Below are positions 36,174 to 44,697 of a stretch of DNA of 64,000 bases, one piece after another. Below the pieces are notes generated by a model that worked only from the letters and a program-made list of their open reading frames with translations, made no database searches and had not been told where the DNA came from. The position numbers and the translations under genes are program-made. Within the stretch, counting starts at the first letter, position 1. The number at the start of each line of letters is the position of its first letter. The stretch lies in NCBI GenBank assembly GCA_943788165.1, contig CALSPF010000003.1, positions 186,001 to 250,000 on the forward strand. Direction: 5' to 3'. Source of the stretch: an uncultured Flavobacteriaceae bacterium (GTDB taxonomy: Bacteria > Bacteroidota > Bacteroidia > Flavobacteriales > Flavobacteriaceae).

Positions 36174-37634
36174 TTATGACTTTAATTCCCACCCTTTACG
36201 GTAGTCTCGGCCAACAAACTGATTGGCTTCTTTTAAATTTGTAATTTGCATTTGGTTTCCATTCCACAGTAATTTTTTTCGCCCAAAATAGTCAAAACCA
36301 CGATTTGAGTCCTTGCGCAACAAGTATGATCGAAGGGCAATGTTCCCCATCAAAACTGTTTCTGTAAGCGGGCCAGAATAATCAAAAGAAGCGGTTAAAG
36401 CGTTGTGTTCAGCGCTATTGAATCCTGCTTTAATTGCATCAATCCATTTACGGTGATGTCCGTGTTCTGCTTCTACTTCTTTGGGCTGATCAAAAGTTAC
36501 CACTTCTTCTCCTTTTTTATATAAACGAGGGTCATATCCATAAACTCCCGTTGTTATAATTCCCTTATCTCCAATCATCATGACACCATTTGCATTTCCT
36601 GGGCTTCCCAAGAAATCATCTGCTGGAATTAGATTAGGATGTGCTGGACGAATTCCACCATCTGACCATTCCATCGTAATTGGGCTTGCATTTTTCTCTG
36701 TAGCATCAAACTTTATTGACACAAAAGAAGAAGGCGGACAGCCTTCTGGCAAATGCTCTGGATTCCATAGTTGCTTATATACGCTTCCAAGGCTGCATTC
36801 AACCGCAGTTGGGTAATTTAAACCTAAGGCTCTAAAGGGAATATCTATAATATGGCAACCCATATCGCCCAATGCTCCAGTGCCATATTCCCACCATCCA
36901 CGCCAACTAAATGGATGCATAGAAGAGTTGTATGGAGTAGACTTTGCTGGACCTAACCATAGATCCCACTCAAGTCCTTTAGGCATATTCGCTGGATCTG
37001 GATTGGGCTTTGGAATTCCTTGTGGCCAGATTGGACGATCGGTCCAAACCTTTACGGTGTGCACATTTCCAATTTCCCCTGCATTGATCCAATCTTGCAC
37101 CTGCACTTGACAAGGATTGGAGGCACCTTGATTTCCCATTTGAGTAACAATTTTTCGCTGACGTGCTGTTTCGGTTAACATACGCGCCTCGCTAATGTTG
37201 TGGGTCAAGGGTTTCTGTACATAGACATGAATATCGCGCTCCATAGCTGCCATTGAAATATTGGCGTGGGTGTGGTCTGGAGTAGAAATGGTCACAGCGT
37301 CTAAGTCTTTTTCTTTGGCCAATAATTCACGGAAGTCTGCATAAAAATTTGCCTTGGGAAATGCTTTACGTGTTTCTGTTACTCCATGTTTTCCAAAAGG
37401 GTCGATATCACAAAGAGCTATTACACGTTCTCTCCCGCCAACAGATGCATTGACAATGTCACTAGCCCCCTTCCCTCCTGAGCCAATTGCTGCAATAGCC
37501 AGCTGGTCACTGGGAGCCGTATATCCAACGCCTCCCAATACATGTCTAGGAACAATCATTAATGTAGAAGCTGCCAAACTTTTCTTGATAAAGTTACGGC
37601 GCGAATTCGCAATAGATGCTTTTTTATTTTTCAT
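36174..37634 (-). CDS. Tat-exported Gfo/Idh/MocA-family oxidoreductase
   Basis: About 486 residues; of two adjacent in-frame ATGs (37640 and 37634) the second is preferred. Twin-arginine signal NSRRNFIKKSLAAS, then a Rossmann fold with GSGGKG (about 52-57), the conserved lysine in VQKPLT (about 142) in place of the usual EKP, and the C-terminal Gfo/Idh domain with GDMGCHIID (about 256). These enzymes oxidise or reduce sugar hydroxyls with tightly bound NAD. Periplasmic members initiate 3-keto-glycoside cleavage in other Bacteroidota; that role is only inferred here from the TIM-barrel partner. Confidence 0.82.
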   Translation of the reverse strand: MKNKKASIANSRRNFIKKSLAASTLMIVPRHVLGGVGYTAPSDQLAIAAIGSGGKGASDIVNASVGGRERVIALCDIDPFGKHGVTETRKAFPKANFYADFRELLAKEKDLDAVTISTPDHTHANISMAAMERDIHVYVQKPLTHNISEARMLTETARQRKIVTQMGNQGASNPCQVQVQDWINAGEIGNVHTVKVWTDRPIWPQGIPKPNPDPANMPKGLEWDLWLGPAKSTPYNSSMHPFSWRGWWEYGTGALGDMGCHIIDIPFRALGLNYPTAVECSLGSVYKQLWNPEHLPEGCPPSSFVSIKFDATEKNASPITMEWSDGGIRPAHPNLIPADDFLGSPGNANGVMMIGDKGIITTGVYGYDPRLYKKGEEVVTFDQPKEVEAEHGHHRKWIDAIKAGFNSAEHNALTASFDYSGPLTETVLMGNIALRSYLLRKDSNRGFDYFGRKKLLWNGNQMQITNLKEANQFVGRDYRKGWELKS

Positions 37635-37679
37635 TTGCAAGTAGGTATATCTTCTAAAGCTAAGGAAAATAATTAAAAC

Positions 37680-38216
37680 CTATGGGGTAACGAACTTACC
37701 CTTCCATTGATCATCTTTCAATTCAAAAATTGCACGTTGATGATTTGGGCGCATTAGCTTTAAAAAATCAATCTTCTCAGCCTTGAAAACTAATTTAACA
37801 AAATAATTTTCTTCCAAATAAGTTACCTCATCCATTGACTTTATAGGCTGACCTGGGGCAATATTAGTCGTATAATCTTTTTGTGCGTTTTCATGCTGTT
37901 GAGAAAAAGCTACTTCATCTTTGGATTGTTCAATGCATTTTGCTCTTACGCGGAGCTGAGTTAATTTACGCGCATCATAAAACAGTAATTCAGCAAAGGG
38001 AAGGGCAGTTAAAGATGTGATCTTTGGTGTTCGCGCATCGGTATAAATGGTAAACAATAATTGCTTGGGATCAAACTTGCGCAGCACAACTGTACGGACT
38101 TCTGGAAGTCCCTCTTTATCTACAGTGGCCAAATAAAAATAGCGATATGGATGCTTCTTGTTTGTTTTCGTTTTACTCCATTCAGTAGAGCAATCGGCTA
38201 AAATTTTGTCGAGCAT
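37680..38216 (-). CDS. Pyridoxamine-5'-phosphate-oxidase-like FMN-binding protein
   Basis: 178 residues from the start at 38216; the frame is open further upstream but overlaps the preceding gene. Split-barrel flavin reductase/PNPOx fold: FYLATVDKEGLPEVRTVVLRK (split over residues 26-46), FTIYTDARTPK (about 55) and ELLFYDARKLTQLRV (about 80) are the FMN-contact strands. It lacks the full C-terminal dimerisation region of true PdxH, so a general FMN-dependent role is safer than vitamin B6 synthesis. It starts 1 bp after the DUF3089 gene. Confidence 0.75.
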   Translation of the reverse strand: MLDKILADCSTEWSKTKTNKKHPYRYFYLATVDKEGLPEVRTVVLRKFDPKQLLFTIYTDARTPKITSLTALPFAELLFYDARKLTQLRVRAKCIEQSKDEVAFSQQHENAQKDYTTNIAPGQPIKSMDEVTYLEENYFVKLVFKAEKIDFLKLMRPNHQRAIFELKDDQWKGKFVTP

Positions 38217-38217
38217 C

Positions 38218-39222
38218 TTAATTCTTTTTTTGCCAAGCGTTAACACGATCCATGGCATTCTTTTCAATATCCTTCCAAAATAAATTGATGTCTGCAAAAT
38301 GATAATTCTTGACAAAAGAGAGGAAGAAACGCTTGGGTATTTTTGGAACACTGGACCAAATTAATCCATCTACCACTTGAACTTCCAACGCGTTAGGATA
38401 AATATCTCCATCACCATTTAACACCCCCAAATGTTGGTCAAAAGTTGTGTTTTTGGCCGTATCCCAGCTAATTGGATTTGTGGTTGTTGCACCTTTGTAC
38501 CACTGTTCATAGGTGGGTGGATAATTATTCTTTTTGTAGGTGTTCCAGCTCACATAACCGCCTGTAGCCATGGGGTCATCCATTTTTCGTAAGGATGAAA
38601 AATCTTTATCTTGAATTTTAACCCCGGGAATGTAGGCAGCAACCAGTTGCTTTTGGAGCGCAGTACCGTCAAAAAACTCTTTGAGAAGCATAGCACACAT
38701 GATGCTTCCCTGACTATGTGAAGCAATGATGATGGGGCGCCCTTGATTGTAATTCGCTAAATAATATTGAAAGGCAGCTCGCACATCTGCATAGGCAATC
38801 GTCCGCGAAAGCTCTTCCTGCTTGTTGTAGGGAGGAACATATATCTTGTAATGGGATTGACGGTAATACGGAATGTACAAATTACCAGCCTTGGCAAAAG
38901 CAGAAGCCTGAAATTTTACCGATTGCGATAAAACTTTGTCTCTAACATCATTGCGCGCTATGTCAGCATTCCACGAGGGATCTTTTTTTTCAGTTAGCAA
39001 GGTTGGGTAAACAAAAAATACATCGGTTTGCTTTTCCTCAAAATCGCCTGTAATTTCTTTAAGTTCTGAGGGATAATTATCTGGCAAAACAGCCCAAAAA
39101 CTTTCATCTGCATAATTTGGAGCATTAGGGATTATGGTCTCCTCGAAGGGAGCTGTTTTGTATAAAGGTTTACATGAGTTGAAAAGCAGCGTTGCTGCAA
39201 AGAATAAAATAGTTCTGTTCAA
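38218..39222 (-). CDS. DUF3089 alpha/beta-hydrolase lipoprotein
   Basis: 334 residues; short lipoprotein signal (LLFNSC, Cys17). DUF3089 proteins have an alpha/beta-hydrolase fold; here the nucleophile elbow is HSQGS (about residue 168) and DVFFVYPTLL near residue 66 is the family N-terminal motif. Possibly an esterase or lipase in the cell envelope; substrate unknown. Immediately followed by the PNPOx-like gene (1 bp). Confidence 0.75.
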   Translation of the reverse strand: MNRTILFFAATLLFNSCKPLYKTAPFEETIIPNAPNYADESFWAVLPDNYPSELKEITGDFEEKQTDVFFVYPTLLTEKKDPSWNADIARNDVRDKVLSQSVKFQASAFAKAGNLYIPYYRQSHYKIYVPPYNKQEELSRTIAYADVRAAFQYYLANYNQGRPIIIASHSQGSIMCAMLLKEFFDGTALQKQLVAAYIPGVKIQDKDFSSLRKMDDPMATGGYVSWNTYKKNNYPPTYEQWYKGATTTNPISWDTAKNTTFDQHLGVLNGDGDIYPNALEVQVVDGLIWSSVPKIPKRFFLSFVKNYHFADINLFWKDIEKNAMDRVNAWQKKN

Positions 39223-39321
39223 TTTTTTATTTTAAATATACAGCAAAATCATAAAAGAGCAACATCTAAAATGAGTGGTAAACGCAAAATGTTTACCTTT
39301 AAAATCTAAAAACGTCGCATC

Positions 39322-40074
39322 ATGAAGAAGATTATCCTTTTGCTTCCTATCCTACTTATTATTTGCACCCTTAGTTGTGAATCATTTGGAAAAAAAGAAA
39401 CCCATAAAGAAATTAGCATTGAAAAAAAGAAAATAAATGACACATTGGTCAAAGCTACCGTTACAACCAAATACAAAACAGGCAACGAAGTAACCGAAGA
39501 AAAACAAATCATTCAAGGTACTCCAGGAGAAGTCAACACCCAGCTTGAAACATACAAAATGCAAATTCTTCAAGAAATTGGTGAAGCACATGCCATTAGT
39601 CATGAGAAAGAGTCCAAAGAAATTAAAAAACTAAAGTTCGCACTTAATCCAAAAAGCGGAAGTGATGCAAATGGAACAGTTCAGTTTACAGAGGTAGACG
39701 GCAAAGTTACTTTAGAGGCTCACATCAATGGGCTCACCCCTGGTATTCATGCCATTCACGTTCATGAAAAGGCAGATTGTTCTTCCGATGATGGTAAGTC
39801 AGCAGGTGGCCACTGGAACCCAACTTTTGAAATGCACGGAGTTTGGGGAAGCGACACAGGATTCCACCGTGGAGACATCGGTAATTTTACTGCCGATGAA
39901 ACTGGGCATGGAATGATCACATTTTCAACTGATTTGTGGTGTTTGGGTTGTGATGATGACGCAAAAAACCTAATCGGTAAGGCTATTATTGTTCACCAAG
40001 GAGAAGATGACTTAAGTTCTCAACCTTCTGGTGCTGCAGGTGCACGTGTAAGTTGTGCAGGAATCATAGAATAG
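39322..40074 (+). CDS. sodC: Cu/Zn superoxide dismutase lipoprotein
   Basis: 250 residues. Lipoprotein signal (Cys19), then an unusual charged 85-residue extension rich in Lys/Glu, then the SodC domain from about residue 105. Metal ligands are all present: IHVHE (copper His pair), GGHWNP (bridging His), EMHGVWGSDTGFHRGDIGN (zinc His, His and Asp), and IIVHQGEDD (last copper His); the disulfide cysteines are ADCSS and ARVSCAG. Detoxifies superoxide in the periplasm or at the cell surface. The N-terminal extension is probably a spacer from the membrane. Confidence 0.93.
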   Translation: MKKIILLLPILLIICTLSCESFGKKETHKEISIEKKKINDTLVKATVTTKYKTGNEVTEEKQIIQGTPGEVNTQLETYKMQILQEIGEAHAISHEKESKEIKKLKFALNPKSGSDANGTVQFTEVDGKVTLEAHINGLTPGIHAIHVHEKADCSSDDGKSAGGHWNPTFEMHGVWGSDTGFHRGDIGNFTADETGHGMITFSTDLWCLGCDDDAKNLIGKAIIVHQGEDDLSSQPSGAAGARVSCAGIIE

Positions 40075-40106
40075 TTTCTCGACTCACCTTTTAGACGCAA
40101 AATAAA

Positions 40107-40616
40107 ATGTCTTCTCTAAAAAACGAAGCTAATTTTGTTAGCCTTTTGAATGAAAATCAAAATTTGGTGCACAAAATTTGCCGCATGTATACCGACAGTA
40201 AAGCTGCACATGATGATCTCTTTCAAGAAATCTCCATTCAGCTTTGGCGATCTTATGATCGTTTTGAAGGAAAATCCAAGTTCTCGACTTGGATGTACCG
40301 TGTTGGACTAAATACTGCCATAACACTCTACCGGAAAGAAAAGAAAAGGATCGATAGCGGAGTTTTACAGGATAACATTCCTCAAATAGCCGTCGAAGAA
40401 TACGACAGCGAAATTGATGAACAATTGGCTTGGTTATACAAGAAAATAAATGCCTTTTCTGAGATAGACAAGGCACTAATACTCTTATACCTAGAAGATA
40501 AAAAATATGATGAAATTGCCGAAACATTAGGTATATCATCAGTTAATGCACGTGTAAAAATGAACCGCATTAAAAAAAGATTGAAAGAAATGATAAATGA
40601 CAGGCACGATGGATGA
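40107..40616 (+). CDS. ECF-type RNA polymerase sigma factor
   Basis: 169 residues with sigma region 2 (about 15-85; DDLFQEISIQLWRSYDRFEGKSKFSTWMYR is cited by its DDLFQE and WMYRVG parts) and region 4 (about 110-165; YDEIAETLGIS, NRIKKRLK). It starts 32 bp after sodC in the same direction. The next gene, a four-helix membrane protein without a recognisable zinc anti-sigma motif, overlaps its end and could be the cognate regulator. The regulon cannot be told from this window. Confidence 0.9.
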   Translation: MSSLKNEANFVSLLNENQNLVHKICRMYTDSKAAHDDLFQEISIQLWRSYDRFEGKSKFSTWMYRVGLNTAITLYRKEKKRIDSGVLQDNIPQIAVEEYDSEIDEQLAWLYKKINAFSEIDKALILLYLEDKKYDEIAETLGISSVNARVKMNRIKKRLKEMINDRHDG

Positions 40617-41229
40617 ATTGAAATTATTAAAAAATAAATGGGCGAATCAAAAATTCGACAAACAATATTCTGCAGAGGAGTTAAATGGTTTAATCCAAAA
40701 AAAATCCAAGTCCTCTATCAAATACATTTTTTATTTAAGTGTTGCTGAGTTTTTCCTCTATATCAGTATTCCATTCATTGTTCCCAATTATTACGAATCG
40801 TTTGATTACTACAAAAGCTTGAATCTTTATGAATTCTCCATCGCAATATCAGTGATTGGCTATATCCTCTTGCTTTATTTTATGCTACGATTCTTCAGGA
40901 ATTACAAACGAATTTCTGTGACCGACTCTGTAAAAGGCCACTTAAGTACTATTTTAAATACACGAAGAGCTGTGAACCAATACATTTATTTTTCTCTTGG
41001 AATACTATTGGTGTTCCTTTGTGTTGTAATGTATAGTGCACTGCTTTTTGACGAAAATCTTGTTGCATTTCAAGAGAAAAAGGACTCAATCGTCATGATC
41101 ATTTTTATTATTGGTATAGTCATTTCTTTGATCATTGGAGTATTTGGACTGCTCTATTACTTTTTGTATGGTCGCCTTTTGAACCCCTTAAAAAAGAATG
41201 AAAAGGAGTTGATGAACATCAATCACTAA
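40609..41229 (+). CDS. Four-helix membrane protein co-encoded with the ECF sigma factor
   Basis: 206 residues from the ATG at 40609; an ATG at 40597 is equally possible and both overlap the sigma factor gene. A soluble N-terminus of about 40 residues (LKNKWANQKFDKQYSAEEL) precedes four hydrophobic segments (about 42-60, 75-95, 122-142, 158-180). The layout, a cytoplasmic N-terminus with helices and an overlap with a sigma gene, is that of an anti-sigma factor, but no HXXXCXXC motif is present. Similar pairs are common in Flavobacteriia. The function is inferred only. The stop abuts that of plsC on the other strand. Confidence 0.6.
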   Translation: MDELKLLKNKWANQKFDKQYSAEELNGLIQKKSKSSIKYIFYLSVAEFFLYISIPFIVPNYYESFDYYKSLNLYEFSIAISVIGYILLLYFMLRFFRNYKRISVTDSVKGHLSTILNTRRAVNQYIYFSLGILLVFLCVVMYSALLFDENLVAFQEKKDSIVMIIFIIGIVISLIIGVFGLLYYFLYGRLLNPLKKNEKELMNINH

Positions 41230-42027
41230 CTACCACTCTCGCGCCATGTTTAAGCGCTCTTGCTCTTCAATATCAGCTGAAGACATCACCTTTAAAAAAG
41301 AAGGGTGCTGTTCTATTGCATATTCTAACTGCTCAATAATTTCTTCCATAGAAGTATTCTCGTAATCAATAGCTAAGGGCTCTTTAATAACCATCGACTG
41401 AAGAATTCCTTTCTTCTTGATTAACAGACCTTTTTTATCAAAAGACCTCCGAAAACCATCAATTACAATCGGAACTACAATAGGCTTGTATTTTTTTATG
41501 ATATGTGCGGTTCCTTTACGCAGTGGTTTAAACGGAGTTGTTGTTCCTTGTGGGAAGGTGATTACCCAACCATCATCTAGGGCGGTTCCAATATTGGAAA
41601 TATCACTCATTTTAACCTGACGCTGAATATTTTGCCCGGACTCACGCCATGTTCGTTCAATGGAAACCGATCCTGCATAAGCCAGAACCCGAGGAAGCAA
41701 GCCCGCTTTCATCGTTTCTTTTGCAGCAACATAATAAATGTTTAATTTAGGATTCCAAAGATAACCTACATTTTTGATGCTATCAATTCGACCGTGTAAA
41801 CTTGCATTAAACACATGAAACATAGCCACAACATCTGCATAGTAGGTCTGATGATTTGCAACAAATAACACATTAGTGCTTGGCAAATTTTTTATAACAT
41901 CTGACCCTTCAATATTGAGCTCATTGAAACCTCTGTACCTTCTATGTGTGAGGAAACCTAGATAACGGATTAGCATTTTTTTTAGAAAAAGGTAATGTCC
42001 GAATGGGTTTTTTTGAAATAACTTCAT
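41230..42027 (-). CDS. 1-acylglycerol-3-phosphate acyltransferase-like protein
   Basis: 265 residues, PlsC domain. Motif I is NHQTYYAD (about residue 76), where His and Asp are separated by five residues and not the usual four. Motif III is TFPQGTTTPF (about 157), and VVPIVIDG (about 181) matches motif IV. It should acylate lysophosphatidate or a related acceptor at the inner membrane. It lies 28 bp behind the Nudix gene in the same direction. Confidence 0.82.
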   Translation of the reverse strand: MKLFQKNPFGHYLFLKKMLIRYLGFLTHRRYRGFNELNIEGSDVIKNLPSTNVLFVANHQTYYADVVAMFHVFNASLHGRIDSIKNVGYLWNPKLNIYYVAAKETMKAGLLPRVLAYAGSVSIERTWRESGQNIQRQVKMSDISNIGTALDDGWVITFPQGTTTPFKPLRKGTAHIIKKYKPIVVPIVIDGFRRSFDKKGLLIKKKGILQSMVIKEPLAIDYENTSMEEIIEQLEYAIEQHPSFLKVMSSADIEEQERLNMAREW

Positions 42028-42055
42028 AAGTTTCTAAAATCGGGTAAATATACCA

Positions 42056-42694
42056 TTATTTCACTAAGAGAATCATTTCCCTTGCTTCGGCTAAGATCAT
42101 TGCTGTAGCTCCCCAAACATTACAGGAATCAAAAACAAACATAGGAACCACAACCTCACTGGTGTAGGAGGAAGATATTGGTCCTTCTTTCATGGAAGTC
42201 TCTTCTAATAAACTGCGCAATGGCACTTCAATTATTTTTGCTACCTCTCCTTTTTCAGGAATAAAATGGGGGCGAGTATGCGCATAGGCCAAGTAGGGGT
42301 GTACATAAAAATTACTCGGTGGAATATAGGTTGGCGAAAGCTGTTTTAAGAAAGTGACCTGAGAAGGGTCTACCCCAACTTCTTCCTGGGTTTCTCTCTG
42401 GGCTGTAGCCCAATAATCAATATCTGTTTCTTCTTTTTTCCCGCCAGGAAAACTTATTTGACCAGAATGCTGACCATCATATTTAGAGCGCTGAATCAAG
42501 CAAAAATACAATTCACTCTCGACGGGATACAAAAGCATCATTATGGCTGCATAACGAACATCTTCAGGAATAGCTAACAATGTTTCTTTTGTTCCAAAAC
42601 GCTGAGGAGGCGCCATTTTCAATTGAGCCTTTAGCCCCAGTCTCGGAATTTCTTCTATTTTTGATAATAATAATGAGGTATAATCCATCGGCAT
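42056..42694 (-). CDS. Nudix hydrolase, CoA-pyrophosphatase-like
   Basis: 212 residues (or 210 from the ATG at 42688). The Nudix box begins GGKKEETDIDYW and continues with RETQEEVGV, and the upstream segment SFPGG is typical of the YeaB/NUDT7-like CoA-diphosphatases. Hydrolyses a nucleoside-diphosphate-linked metabolite, probably CoA or an acyl-CoA, in the cytoplasm. Its start codon lies directly next to the start codon of the divergent cyclophilin gene, with no intergenic space. Confidence 0.82.
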   Translation of the reverse strand: MPMDYTSLLLSKIEEIPRLGLKAQLKMAPPQRFGTKETLLAIPEDVRYAAIMMLLYPVESELYFCLIQRSKYDGQHSGQISFPGGKKEETDIDYWATAQRETQEEVGVDPSQVTFLKQLSPTYIPPSNFYVHPYLAYAHTRPHFIPEKGEVAKIIEVPLRSLLEETSMKEGPISSSYTSEVVVPMFVFDSCNVWGATAMILAEAREMILLVK

Positions 42695-43405
42695 ATGCAG
42701 TTCAAAACTTTCTTCAGCCTAATATTACTATTATTTTTTTTCCTAGGCTGTTCTTCCCCAAAAAAAAAACCAACAGTAAACAAAGTCGCCACAGCAAAAA
42801 AGGTCGTTGTAGAAAAAGAGAAACGAAATTCGCTCTTATTGCAAGAACCCACAATTTATCTTGATGAAAAAAACGCCATCCCTTTTTTATTTGATTATCA
42901 GCAAGAAGATCTACCCAATCAAGTAAAAATCGATACTCGTTTTGGCGAAATCATTATTGAACTATTGGACGAGTCTCCCTACCACAAAGCCAATTTTATT
43001 TACCTCACCCGTTTGGGCTATTTTAACGACACTTTTTTTCATCGGGTTGCACCAAATTTTGTTATTCAAGGAGGTAATTCCGATCACCCAAACACCTCGA
43101 AAAAAAGACGACAAATTGGTCGTTATTTATTGCCACCTGATGTAAAAAAAGGAGTGAAACACCATCGTGGAATTGTCTCTATGCCAAGTAGTGAAATGGA
43201 CAACCCTCATCGATTGGCATCTCCCTATGAGTTTTTTATTGTCCAACAAAAAGGAGGGGCATATCATTTAGATGGCAACTTTACTCCCTTTGGAAAAGTA
43301 ATCAAAGGTATGGATGTTGTTGATGCAATCTGTGCACAAGCTGTTGATGAGCGAGAGGCGCCAATTAACAACATTAAAATGCAGGTGGATATCGTGAAAA
43401 AATAG
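42695..43405 (+). CDS. Cyclophilin-type peptidyl-prolyl isomerase lipoprotein
   Basis: 236 residues. Lipoprotein signal (FFLGC, Cys19), a Lys/Val-rich linker (20-45), then a cyclophilin domain from about residue 75: FGEIIIELLDESPYHKANF, FFHRVAPNFVIQGG with the catalytic-site Arg and Gln, and GNFTPFGKVIKGMDVVDAI. It catalyses proline isomerisation during folding of envelope proteins, outside the inner membrane. Starts abut the divergent Nudix gene. Confidence 0.9.
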   Translation: MQFKTFFSLILLLFFFLGCSSPKKKPTVNKVATAKKVVVEKEKRNSLLLQEPTIYLDEKNAIPFLFDYQQEDLPNQVKIDTRFGEIIIELLDESPYHKANFIYLTRLGYFNDTFFHRVAPNFVIQGGNSDHPNTSKKRRQIGRYLLPPDVKKGVKHHRGIVSMPSSEMDNPHRLASPYEFFIVQQKGGAYHLDGNFTPFGKVIKGMDVVDAICAQAVDEREAPINNIKMQVDIVKK

Positions 43406-43406
43406 A

Positions 43407-43434
43407 TTGTTATCGATTATTTCTATTATATTTG
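43407..43434 (+). promoter_or_regulatory. Bacteroidota-type promoter of oxyR
   Basis: TATATTTG (43427-43434) fits the TAnnTTTG -7 consensus, and a TTG lies 17 bp upstream (43407-43409). The start codon follows 22 bp later. A 10-bp palindrome TGATTAATCA begins at the end of the -7 box and could be a regulator site. Confidence 0.55.
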
Positions 43435-43456
43435 ATTAATCATAAATATAACCAAT

Positions 43457-44386
43457 ATGACTCTCACACAACTCTCTTACATGATCGCGGTCGCAGAAGC
43501 TGGAAACTTTACTGTCGCTGCTGAAAAAGTCTTTGTTACCCAGCCTACATTGAGTATGCAAATTCAAAAACTTGAAGATGAATTGGGCGTTAAGATATTC
43601 AATCGATCCAAAAAACCTATACGACTAACCAAAGTAGGGGAACAAATTCTAATTCAGGCGCGAAACATAATTGCCGAAGCTAAGCGCATGGAAGACATTG
43701 TTGCGCAGGAAAAAGGATTTATTGGCGGAAAATTTCGGCTTGGAATTATCCCGACAGTTATGCCCACCCTACTCCCAATGTTTTTGAATGATTTTACCAG
43801 AAAATACCCTAAAGTAAATCTAAATATTCAAGAATTAACAACAAATAACATCATCCTCTTCTTAAAAGAAGGTAAACTGGACGCAGGAATCGCAGCAACA
43901 CCACTCAAAATAGACAGCATCGAAGAACGTCCTTTATATTATGAGCCTTTTGTTGGTTACATCCCTCCTTACCACCATTTGAATACCATAACAGAATTAA
44001 CCCAAGAAGATTTAAATGACGAAAATGTTTTGGTCTTAGAAGACGGGCATTGTTTCCGCAATCAAGCACTGACGCTCTGTGGGCTTGGTAAGCAAACAAA
44101 AAAAAATAGCTTTGATATACAAAGTGGCAGTTTTGAAACCCTGTTGAATCTTTCTAATGAAGGACTCGGAATAACTCTTCTCCCATACCTTAATACACTT
44201 ACGCTTTCCGAGGTAAACAAAAAAAACCTTCGCTTTTTCAAGGAACCAAACCCAGCAAGAGAAATTAGTATTGTATACCCGAAAAGTAATTTAAAGATTC
44301 AAATAATCGATGCCCTCAAGAAGAGTATTGAAGGAATCATTCGTGGAGCTATTGCTATTGAAAACATTAAGATAATCACCCCTTAA
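43457..44386 (+). CDS. oxyR: LysR-family hydrogen-peroxide sensor OxyR
   Basis: 309 residues; LysR winged helix (1-60) and periplasmic-binding-like regulatory domain (90-300). The redox cysteines Cys199 and Cys208 lie in GHCFRNQALTLC, at exactly the positions and spacing of E. coli OxyR, so peroxide sensing by disulfide formation is well supported. It activates catalase/peroxiredoxin-type genes; none are in the window, though sodC is 3.4 kb upstream. Stop codon overlaps that of a small convergent gene. Confidence 0.93.
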   Translation: MTLTQLSYMIAVAEAGNFTVAAEKVFVTQPTLSMQIQKLEDELGVKIFNRSKKPIRLTKVGEQILIQARNIIAEAKRMEDIVAQEKGFIGGKFRLGIIPTVMPTLLPMFLNDFTRKYPKVNLNIQELTTNNIILFLKEGKLDAGIAATPLKIDSIEERPLYYEPFVGYIPPYHHLNTITELTQEDLNDENVLVLEDGHCFRNQALTLCGLGKQTKKNSFDIQSGSFETLLNLSNEGLGITLLPYLNTLTLSEVNKKNLRFFKEPNPAREISIVYPKSNLKIQIIDALKKSIEGIIRGAIAIENIKIITP

Positions 44387-44562
44387 CGCTTCAAATTAGC
44401 CATCGTTAAGGATGGATTCAAGGAATTCTTACACCACTGTTTTAACATTATGCGCTCTGCTAGACTTAATTCATTCATTGTTTTGTAGTATTCTTTTTCA
44501 AACAACGCTTGATCAAAACTCACTTTCTGAAGCACTGTCTTGTAAAATTCGAATTGGGTCAT
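44383..44562 (-). CDS. Small conserved-looking 59-residue protein
   Basis: 59 codons: starts MTQFEFYKTVLQKVSF, ends in MANLKR. It is Lys/Glu-rich, predicted helical, with an aromatic pair EYYKTMNELS and a lone Trp-Cys near residue 43. It fills the otherwise empty gap between oxyR and the PadR gene, overlaps the oxyR stop by 3 bp and has ordinary codon usage. Small helical proteins of this kind are common next to Flavobacteriia regulators; the function is unknown. Confidence 0.6.
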   Translation of the reverse strand: MTQFEFYKTVLQKVSFDQALFEKEYYKTMNELSLAERIMLKQWCKNSLNPSLTMANLKR

Positions 44563-44640
44563 AATGAATTTGATTTGGACAAATCTATTTTTAAATATGG
44601 CGCAAAAGTATTGTTAAAATATTTACTAGGTATTGCATAA

Positions 44641-44676
44641 TACTATCTTTTAAACATATATTTGCAAAAGACAGTA
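44641..44676. promoter_or_regulatory. padR promoter embedded in an inverted-repeat operator
   Basis: TACTATCTTTT (44641-44651) and AAAAGACAGTA (44666-44676) are inverted repeats with one mismatch in 11 bp. The 14-bp spacer contains TATATTTG (44657-44664), a perfect -7 element. The start codon of the PadR gene follows 21 bp later. The arrangement fits autorepression. Confidence 0.6.
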
Positions 44677-44697
44677 CCCTAATTAATACTGCACCTC

